Below the pieces are notes generated by a model that was not told the DNA's origin, searched no databases, and saw only the letters and a list, made by a program, of their open reading frames with translations. This document shows, in pieces, positions 1 through 4,386 of a DNA stretch of 6,488 nucleotides. The stretch is from the NCBI GenBank assembly GCA_025455765.1, contig JALOLX010000351.1, positions 1 through 6,488 on the forward strand. The letters run 5' to 3'. The DNA comes from Flavobacteriales bacterium (GTDB lineage: Bacteria; Bacteroidota; Bacteroidia; Flavobacteriales_F; PHOS-HE28). Made by a program: the position numbers and the translations under genes. How positions within the stretch are numbered: the first letter of the stretch is position 1; each line of letters begins with the position of its first letter.

Positions 1-270
1 TATGCCGAAGCATCGTCGCGCGGCGTACCCTCGTTGACGCGCCTCACCGGCGGTGTGGAGGATGCCGTGCGGGATGGCATCAATGGCAGGGTCTTCCCCT
101 TCGCCGCCGACGCGGATGCGTATGCCGCGTACATCGCAGGGCTTTGGGCGGATCAGCAGGCCTACGAGGCACTGGCGCGCTCCTCTTTCGCCGAATACCG
201 GACGCGCTTGAACTGGCTGGTGGTGGGGCAGCAGCTCCGCGCCGTGCTGGAGGACGCTGCTGGCGCCTGA
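1..270 (+). CDS. Glycosyltransferase family 4 (group 1), C-terminal end
   Basis: This is the last 89 residues of a gene that begins left of the window; frame 1 is open from base 1 to the TGA at 268-270. Near the left edge the protein reads YAEASSRGVPSLTRLTGG, then VEDAVRDGINGRVFP. This matches the nucleotide-sugar-binding end of GT-B glycosyltransferases of family GT4, where an EA...G.P...T..GG..E.v.dG.NG..f. pattern contacts the sugar-nucleotide phosphate and ribose. The remainder is an Ala-rich helical tail. Such enzymes act in the cytoplasm, transferring a sugar from an activated donor to a glycan or lipid acceptor; the acceptor cannot be told from this piece. An internal TTG at 34 could be called as a start, but the homology continues upstream of it, so it is not the true start. 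nth follows 44 bases downstream on the same strand. Confidence 0.8.
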   Translation, partial: YAEASSRGVPSLTRLTGGVEDAVRDGINGRVFPFAADADAYAAYIAGLWADQQAYEALARSSFAEYRTRLNWLVVGQQLRAVLEDAAGA

Positions 271-314
271 TCGGGCAGGTGCGTTCAGGCGGCCGCAGCG
301 ATCTTTGCGCCCCC

Positions 315-980
315 ATGAGCCAACGCGCGGTCACACCCCGTCCCACTACCCGTGCAGCGAAAGCCGCCTTCGTGGCCGAGACCCTGGCCGCCCTCTACCC
401 CACCACGACCGTACCGCTGGACCACGAGGACCCGTACACCCTGTTGGTGGCGGTGCTGCTGAGCGCGCAGTGCACGGACAAGAAGGTGAACGAGATCACC
501 CCGCTGCTCTTCGCCAAGGCACGCACCCCGCAGCAGATGGTGAAGCTGAGCGTGGAGCAGATCCAGGACATCATCCGCCCTTGCGGCTTGTCGCCCATGA
601 AGAGCAAGGGCATCCATGGCTTGAGCCGGATCATCTTGGAGGAGCACGGGGGGCAGGTGCCGGCGGACATGGCCGCGCTGGAGCGGATGCCGGGGGTGGG
701 CCACAAGACGGCGAGCGTGGTGATGGCGCAGGCCTTCGGGGTGCCTGCCTTTCCGGTGGATACCCACATCCATCGCTTGGCATGGCGGTGGACCTTGAGC
801 ACGGGCAAAAGCGTGGAGCAGACCGAGGCCGACCTGAAGAAGCTGTTCCCCGAGGACACGTGGAACGAGCTGCACATCCGCATCATCTACTTCGGCCGCG
901 AGCACTGTCCGGCCAAGGCCCATGACCCGCTGAAGTGCCCCATTTGCAGCGTGATCGGGCGGCGGGAGCTGTTCAAGTAG
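315..980 (+). CDS. nth: Endonuclease III (DNA glycosylase/AP lyase), Fe-S cysteines incomplete
   Basis: The enzyme removes oxidised pyrimidines from DNA and cuts at the abasic site (base excision repair). The protein is 221 residues, against 211 in E. coli. The helix-hairpin-helix is at about 122-136 (LERMPGVGHKTASVV) with the catalytic lysine K131; the catalytic aspartate is D149 in VDTHIHR. An N-terminal LLVAVLLSAQCTDKKVN block (43-59) is also typical. E. coli Nth binds a 4Fe-4S cluster through C-x6-C-x2-C-x5-C. Here only C198, C208 and C211 are present, with spacing x9 and x2, and no fourth cysteine in the last ten residues, so a canonical cluster is unlikely. I recall cluster-poor Nth proteins in Bacteroidota, so this may be lineage-typical. 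The reading frame extends upstream into the glycosyltransferase, but ATG 315 gives the usual N-terminus. No Shine-Dalgarno is seen. Confidence 0.95.
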   Translation: MSQRAVTPRPTTRAAKAAFVAETLAALYPTTTVPLDHEDPYTLLVAVLLSAQCTDKKVNEITPLLFAKARTPQQMVKLSVEQIQDIIRPCGLSPMKSKGIHGLSRIILEEHGGQVPADMAALERMPGVGHKTASVVMAQAFGVPAFPVDTHIHRLAWRWTLSTGKSVEQTEADLKKLFPEDTWNELHIRIIYFGREHCPAKAHDPLKCPICSVIGRRELFK

Positions 981-1001
981 GCGCCTCGGGGCGGTGTACC
1001 T

Positions 1002-1326
1002 TCAGTGGAGTCTGGATCATATCCTATTGACCGAACGGAATGCACTCCGTCATTGGAAATTGAACTGGTCGTTCAAGGAGGAGGGATGATCAAGGATCTC
1101 CATACGACATGCTCCTGCGACCCCTTCAGGGTCGGAAGATGACACTTGACCAACGATGCCCTTCGGGCTAATATTTGTGACCCCGTTGGGGTCATGATAC
1201 ACATACCCTTGCTATGCCTCCCCTGGGGTCGCATACAGGTGATAAGGGATCGAAAGCGAGGTCCGACCACCGTACGGCAGGTGGCAGCTTCATCTTCCTC
1301 CTCAGCCTTACCTCGGACTCCACTGA
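1002..1326. repeat. Inverted repeat pair bounding the nth-acyltransferase spacer
   Basis: TCAGTGGAGTC at 1002-1012 is matched exactly by its reverse complement GACTCCACTGA at 1316-1326. The pair encloses about 300 bases that include the hairpin array. TACCT occurs just outside on the left (997-1001) and three bases outside on the right (1330-1334), which could be a degraded target duplication or chance. No transposase fragment is visible inside. A non-autonomous insertion is one reading; a coincidental repeat is another. Confidence 0.3.
1118..1235. repeat. Array of four short palindromes (REP-like hairpins)
   Basis: Four hairpins lie within 118 bases of non-coding DNA. They are: 1118-1134 (CGACCC, 5-base loop, GGGTCG); 1158-1168 (GCCC-TTC-GGGC); 1178-1194 (TGACCCC-GTT-GGGGTCA, a perfect 7-base stem); and 1213-1235 (TATGC...GCATA enclosing CCCC/GGGG with a 2x2 internal mismatch). 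Three share the GACCCC/GGGGTC theme. Clustered, imperfectly repeated palindromes of this kind occur in intergenic regions of many bacteria, including Bacteroidota, as REP-type elements mobilised by IS200-like transposases. No such transposase is in the window. The array may also slow or end transcription coming from nth. Confidence 0.6.
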
Positions 1327-1329
1327 GCA

Positions 1330-1337
1330 TACCTTTG
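1330..1337 (+). promoter_or_regulatory. Candidate Bacteroidota -7 element before the acyltransferase
   Basis: TACCTTTG at 1330-1337 is a full match to the Bacteroidota -7 consensus TAnnTTTG. It ends only 8 bases before ATG 1346, so transcription would begin at or within a few bases of the start codon, giving a leaderless or nearly leaderless message. No good -33 TTTG is seen at the expected distance; the nearest candidate, CTTA at 1307-1310, is weak. A start at a later codon would be another reading. Confidence 0.3.
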
Positions 1338-1345
1338 TTCCCGCG

Positions 1346-1981
1346 ATGGGGACCGTGGGGTATTATCTGGCGCTGCCGTTCATCTACGGGATCGCGCTGC
1401 TCCCCTTCCCGCTGCTGTACCTGCTCTCGGACGGGGTGTACTGGCTGCTGTTCCGGGTGATCGGCTACCGGCGGCAGGTGGTATTGACCAACCTGCGGAA
1501 CAGCTTCCCGGAGCGCACCGAGGCGGAGATCCAGGCCATTGCGGACCGCTTTTTCCGCTGGTTCTGCGACCTGACGTTGGAGACCTTGAAGACCTTGACG
1601 ATCGGTCCGGAGGCGGTGCGCGAGCGGGTGGCGTTCAGGAACATCGAACTCTTACAGCGGTATGCCCGTGAAGGCCGGAGCGTGATCCTGGTGCTGGGGC
1701 ACTACGGCAACTGGGAGCTGGCGGGGGCGCGCTACAGCCAGGAGAAGGACATCCCCCAGCTGTACGTGGACGGCCACAGCCTTCATCGCGGACCAGACGC
1801 CGTCGCCGGAGCGGGCCTACTGGATGACCTTTCTGGGGCAGGACACGCCGGTGTTCTTGGGAACCGAAGCGTTGGCCAAAAAATTGGACCAGCCGGTGAT
1901 CTACATCAGCATCACCCGCCCGAAGCGTGGTTATTATTGCATGGCGATGGAGCTACTGGTCGGGGAACCTTCCACCTCTGA
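1346..1981 (+). pseudogene. LpxL/HtrB-type acyltransferase, N-terminal part, frame broken
   Basis: Enzymes of this family sit on the inner face of the cytoplasmic membrane and transfer an acyl chain to a lipid A precursor or lysophospholipid. Residues 1-35 hold a hydrophobic anchor (YYLALPFIYGIALLPFPLLYLL), followed by LTNLRNSFPERTEAEI (about 47-62) and the catalytic H-x4-E motif, GHYGNWE, with H119 and E124. Homology holds to about residue 140 (IPQLYV, base 1768). From there this frame reads unrelated sequence to a TGA at 1979-1981, while the family sequence resumes one frame over at about base 1767. ATG 1346 is chosen because the hydrophobic anchor follows directly and the upstream in-frame sequence is hairpin DNA. 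Between LYV and the resumed TATAFIADQ, family members as I remember them carry roughly 45-55 more residues, including the conserved IYKPL/YRPL region. The break is therefore a deletion that is not a multiple of three, not a one-base slip. Confidence 0.8.
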
Positions 1982-2102
1982 GCCGGGTGCGATCACCGAG
2001 GCGCACACGCGGCGGTTGGAGGCCGATATCCGGAACGTTCCCGAACTTTGGCTCTGGACCCATCGCCGTTGGAAACACAAACGCCCTTCAACTGTTAGAT
2101 AG
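1767..2102 (+). pseudogene. LpxL/HtrB-type acyltransferase, C-terminal part
   Basis: This continues the same gene in another frame. It reads TATAFIADQTPSPERAYW, then FLGQDTPVFLGTEALAKKL, QPVIYISI and the family's C-terminal block PELWLWTHRRWKHKRP, ending with TAG at 2100-2102. The first ATG of the frame is 1824, but recognisable homology begins at about 1770, upstream of that ATG. The fragment is therefore the tail of the broken gene, not an independent gene. It lacks the catalytic His-Glu pair and the membrane anchor, so it should not work alone. Together the two parts give about 251 codons, against about 290-300 in the Bacteroidota proteins I remember. The desaturase starts two bases after the stop, implying one transcript. 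Confidence 0.8.
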
Positions 2103-2104
2103 TC

Positions 2105-3088
2105 GTGCGAACCGAGAAAGAACTCATTCTCGCCACCAAGCCGTACGCCCAGGAGATCCGCTGGAAGAGCTGGTGGCACTTGTTCTCCACTGGCGTGGTG
2201 CTGGGGGGGGCCTACTTCGGCATCTTCTGGCCAGCCAGCCCGTTGTGGCTGCGCATCACGTGCAGCGTGCTGGCGGGGCTCACCATCGCCCGGATGTTCA
2301 TCATCTACCATGACCATCAGCACAAGGCCATCCTTCAGGATTCCAAGTTCGCTGACGCGGTGATGACCCTGTGGGGGCTGTTCATCCTGGCGCCCACCAG
2401 CATCTGGAAGCGTTCGCACGACCACCACCATAAGCACAACTCTAAGCTCTACACCAGCAGCATCGGGTCGTACCCCATCGTAACGCGGGAGAAGTATTTG
2501 AGCATGAGCCGGGGTGAGCGCGCGGTGTACAACTTCACGCGTCATCCGCTCACCATCGCCTTCGGCTACCTGTTCGTGTTCGTGTACGGCATGTGCATCC
2601 GCAGCTTCATGAACAACCGCGACAAGCACTGGGACTCGTTGCTGGCGTTGGTGCTGCATGTGGTGATGGGTGTGCTCATCGTCGTGTTCCTGGGCTGGAC
2701 CTCGTTCTGGCTGGGCTTCGTGGTGCCGGCGGTGATCTCGTTGGGCTTGGGGGCCTACCTGTTCTATGCCCAGCACAACTTCCCCACGGCCACGTTCGCA
2801 GACAAGGACGGCTGGAGCTATGTGAACGCGGCCTTGGGCAGCAGCAGCTACATGCGCATGAACCCGGTGATGCACTGGTTCACGGGCAACATCGGCTACC
2901 ACCACATCCACCACTTGAACGCGCGGGTGCCGTTCTACAGGCTGCCGGAGGCGTTCAAGGCGATCCCCGAACTACAGCAGGCGAAGACCACTTCGTTGAT
3001 GCCTGCAGAGGTGATCCGGTGCCTTCGTCTGAAGGTGTGGGACCCGGACCTGGGCCGCATGATCGGTCGCCGCGACCTGGCGATGTAA
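2105..3088 (+). CDS. Membrane-bound fatty acid desaturase
   Basis: This is an integral-membrane di-iron desaturase of 327 residues that introduces a double bond into acyl chains using O2 and an electron donor. All three histidine boxes are present: HDHQH at 69-73, HDHHH at 105-109 and HHIHH at 266-270 (GYHHIHHLNARVPFYRL). Hydrophobic stretches lie at about 25-43, 48-67, 86-100, 152-166, 179-197 and 201-222. The bond position and substrate cannot be told from sequence. The frame has an in-frame TAG at 2096-2098 and no ATG until residue 64, after which box 1 would be almost at the N-terminus, so GTG 2105 is the only sensible start. It lies two bases after the acyltransferase stop, so the two probably form a membrane-lipid operon. 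A run of eight G (2203-2210) lies early in the gene. An inserted repeat begins one base beyond the TAA. Confidence 0.92.
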   Translation: MRTEKELILATKPYAQEIRWKSWWHLFSTGVVLGGAYFGIFWPASPLWLRITCSVLAGLTIARMFIIYHDHQHKAILQDSKFADAVMTLWGLFILAPTSIWKRSHDHHHKHNSKLYTSSIGSYPIVTREKYLSMSRGERAVYNFTRHPLTIAFGYLFVFVYGMCIRSFMNNRDKHWDSLLALVLHVVMGVLIVVFLGWTSFWLGFVVPAVISLGLGAYLFYAQHNFPTATFADKDGWSYVNAALGSSSYMRMNPVMHWFTGNIGYHHIHHLNARVPFYRLPEAFKAIPELQQAKTTSLMPAEVIRCLRLKVWDPDLGRMIGRRDLAM

Positions 3089-3089
3089 T

Positions 3090-3254
3090 TAGAAGCCATC
3101 TCAAAATGATCCTTCGGGCTGTACCGGGGCCTTTTTCGGGCATCCGTCGTTGCTCAACCCTTACAGAGCGTCCAGCTATGCGCGGGTATCGCGCCTAGGC
3201 TGCCCTAAAAATTCCTCCGGCTCGCTGCCAAAAACTATTTTGAGACGGCTTCTA
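3090..3254. mobile_element. MITE-like element, 165 bases, no transposase
   Basis: The ends are 18-base inverted repeats matching at 17 positions: TAGAAGCCATCTCAAAAT at 3090-3107, and the reverse complement of TAGAAGCCGTCTCAAAAT at 3237-3254. The outermost bases read TTAG on the left (3089-3092) and CTAG on the right (3252-3255). This fits insertion at a YTAR site with a TA or TAG duplication, as described for some IS5-family (IS427-like) elements. The family assignment is an inference. The 129-base interior has no convincing reading frame, so mobility would need a transposase in trans. It lies one base past the desaturase stop, separating that gene from the hairpin at 3267-3303. Its folded ends could themselves act as a terminator. 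Confidence 0.7.
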
Positions 3255-3266
3255 GGCTACAGAACG

Positions 3267-3303
3267 CACGAAGCCCCGGGGGAAGGACCTCCGGGGCTTC
3301 GTG
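3267..3303. terminator. Hairpin terminator between convergent genes
   Basis: CACGAAGCCCCGG at 3267-3279 pairs perfectly with CCGGGGCTTCGTG at 3291-3303. The stem continues inward with a G-T and two G-C pairs, leaving the loop AAGGA. Neither side has a clear T-run, so it would not be a textbook intrinsic terminator. It lies 16 bases past the end of the small minus-strand gene. If the mobile element were removed it would also lie roughly 15 bases past the desaturase stop, so it probably served both genes. Confidence 0.7.
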
Positions 3304-3319
3304 TTGAGGGGGGGTGTGC

Positions 3320-3490
3320 TCAGTTCAGGATCAGGTCGATCTCGCCAACGGGGGGGGCATGGACCACACGGAGGGCCTTGCTGTAGGCGAGGATGGCGTT
3401 GATGCTGTGCTGGCTGGGCCCCATGGCGGTGTTCGGGTTGCTGTTGCGGGGCTTGCGGCGGGAGTTCTTACGAAGGGTAGAATGCGTCAT
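3320..3490 (-). CDS. Small basic protein of unknown function, 56 residues
   Basis: I do not recognise a named family. The protein starts MTHSTLRKNSRRKPRNSN, a strongly basic Ser/Asn-rich segment (residues 1-18), followed by PSQHSINAILAYSKALRVV (about 25-43) and the end VGEIDLILN. Codon third positions are almost all G or C, as in the neighbouring genes, which supports real coding. The PS..SIN.IL.YSKAL pattern resembles short conserved Flavobacteriia proteins as I remember them, but I cannot name one. There is no signal peptide or membrane segment. It lies 92 bases downstream of the sigma factor on the same strand and just before the shared hairpin, so it may be the second gene of a sigma factor transcript. 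It shows no resemblance to a membrane anti-sigma factor. A run of eight G (3350-3357, plus strand) lies inside it. Confidence 0.6.
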   Translation of the reverse strand: MTHSTLRKNSRRKPRNSNPNTAMGPSQHSINAILAYSKALRVVHAPPVGEIDLILN

Positions 3491-3582
3491 GCACGGGTGG
3501 TTTGGTGGTCGTTCCGGTGGATGAACGGCGGGTGCCGACCGCTTACGGTGTGGGAGCGGCGGCCAGGGTGTATTACCTCTGC

Positions 3583-4164
3583 TCAGGCGCGGTCCATGGC
3601 CAGGTCGTGGTGCTTGATCATCTTGCGCATGTTGATCAAGGCGTAGCGCATGCGGCCCAGGGCGGTGTTGATGCTCACCTCGGTAAGGTCGGCGATCTCC
3701 TTGAAGCTCATGTTGAGGTAGGTGCGCATGATCACCACCTCGCGCTGCTCCTCGGGCAGGTGGTCGATCAGCTTGCGCACATCGGCATCGATCTGCACGT
3801 TCACCAGCTGCTGTTCGATGTTCTGCACGTTCACCAGCTGCTGTTCGATGTTCTTGCCGGGCTGGGCCTGGGTGGCGAACACATCATGCTCGTGTGCGAT
3901 GCGCATCACCCAGGGCAGGAACTTCCCTTCCTCGTTGTACTTGCCCGACTTCAGGGTGTGCACCACCTTGATGAAGACGTCCTGGAAGAGGTCGTCGGCG
4001 ATCTCGCGGTCGCGCACCAGCAGGTAGATGTGTGACCACACCTTGCGCTTATGGCGGTGGAGGAGGATCTCGAACGCCTTCTCGCTTCCCTCCAGATAGA
4101 GTTGGACGAGTTCCTGTTCGGTCAGCAGCCCTGCCTTGGCAGGGGTAAGAAGCTTGGATAGCAT
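3583..4164 (-). CDS. ECF-type RNA polymerase sigma factor with an altered middle
   Basis: The protein (193 residues) directs RNA polymerase to a set of promoters. Sigma2 regions 2.1-2.3 span about 16-91 (LTEQELVQLYLEGSEKAFE, then DDLFQDVFIKVV and KFLPWVMRIAH). Sigma4 spans about 127-184 (ADVRKLIDHLPEEQREVVIM, helix-turn-helix FKEIADLTEVSINTALGRMR). Two things are odd. After MRIAH the family normally continues with an NLxIDHFRRxKR-like segment, region 2.4, which reads the -10 element; here the sequence passes directly to EHDVFATQ, so about 20-30 residues appear to be missing in frame. The linker also holds a 10-residue tandem duplication, NIEQQLVNVQ twice (residues 105-124). ATG 4164 is the first start and gives a normal-length N-terminus. 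Target promoters are unknown, and no anti-sigma gene is adjacent. As read, promoter recognition would be impaired. Confidence 0.88.
   Translation of the reverse strand: MLSKLLTPAKAGLLTEQELVQLYLEGSEKAFEILLHRHKRKVWSHIYLLVRDREIADDLFQDVFIKVVHTLKSGKYNEEGKFLPWVMRIAHEHDVFATQAQPGKNIEQQLVNVQNIEQQLVNVQIDADVRKLIDHLPEEQREVVIMRTYLNMSFKEIADLTEVSINTALGRMRYALINMRKMIKHHDLAMDRA
3792..3854. repeat. 30-base tandem duplication inside the sigma factor gene
   Basis: Bases 3793-3822 are repeated exactly at 3823-3852, and period-30 identity runs from 3792 to 3854. The unit starts CTGCACGTTCACCAGC on the plus strand. Thirty bases keep the frame and duplicate ten residues, NIEQQLVNVQ, in the sigma2-sigma4 linker. The absence of any base difference between copies points to a very recent event or an assembly artefact. 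Confidence 0.95.
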
Positions 4165-4293
4165 GGCCTTCCCTTTTTGGTCCGTGATGGATCAAGTACT
4201 GTCAGGGTAGAGGTCGTGCTATGCGCTGCTGAGGTTGGTGGGTAAGAACCGGACGAGGTGTCCGTGTGTTGGTCTAGACGCTCGTTGAGGATG

Positions 4294-4323
4294 TAACGTT
4301 GCCTGTTCCACAAAATTGTGTGG
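4294..4323 (+). promoter_or_regulatory. Possible uvrA promoter with an operator-like palindrome
   Basis: TAACGTTG at 4294-4301 matches seven of eight positions of TAnnTTTG, counting the free bases. CCACAAAATTGTGTGG at 4308-4323, an imperfect palindrome with CCACA/TGTGG arms, lies where transcription would start, leaving a leader of about 75 bases before ATG 4387. No convincing -33 element is present. The palindrome does not resemble the common LexA boxes (CTGT-N8-ACAG or GAAC-N4-GTTC). The rest of 4165-4386, between the divergent sigma factor and uvrA genes, shows nothing else I can support. Confidence 0.2.
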
Positions 4324-4386
4324 CGGGGCACTTCCTCCTTCGAACATCCCAAAGATAGATCGTCCCGCGGGTCCGGGGCAATACCG

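Noticed and set aside
300..307. GATCTTTG as a promoter for nth
   Set aside because: One base off TAnnTTTG with no upstream -33 element, and the gene lies 44 bases behind another on the same strand, so co-transcription is simpler.
1073..1330. Minus-strand open frame (85 codons) in the nth-acyltransferase spacer
   Set aside because: It reads straight through the hairpin array, shows no coding bias and has no recognisable domain; a chance frame in repeat DNA.
1767..1981. Programmed frameshifting to join the two acyltransferase frames
   Set aside because: No slippery run or stimulatory structure is seen at the junction, and conserved sequence is missing there, which frameshifting cannot explain.
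1934..2914. Minus-strand open frame (326 codons) opposite the desaturase
   Set aside because: The His/Val/Glu-rich composition is the mirror of the desaturase codons; no domain is visible and the plus strand has the complete histidine boxes.
3793..3852. The 30-base repeat as the start of a CRISPR or regulatory repeat array
   Set aside because: Only two directly adjacent copies with no spacer, lying inside a coding frame that they keep; a simple tandem duplication.
3502..4035. Plus-strand open frame (177 codons) opposite the sigma factor
   Set aside because: Shadow of the clear sigma factor gene; its repeated HVHQLLFDVL segment is only the 30-base duplication read backwards.
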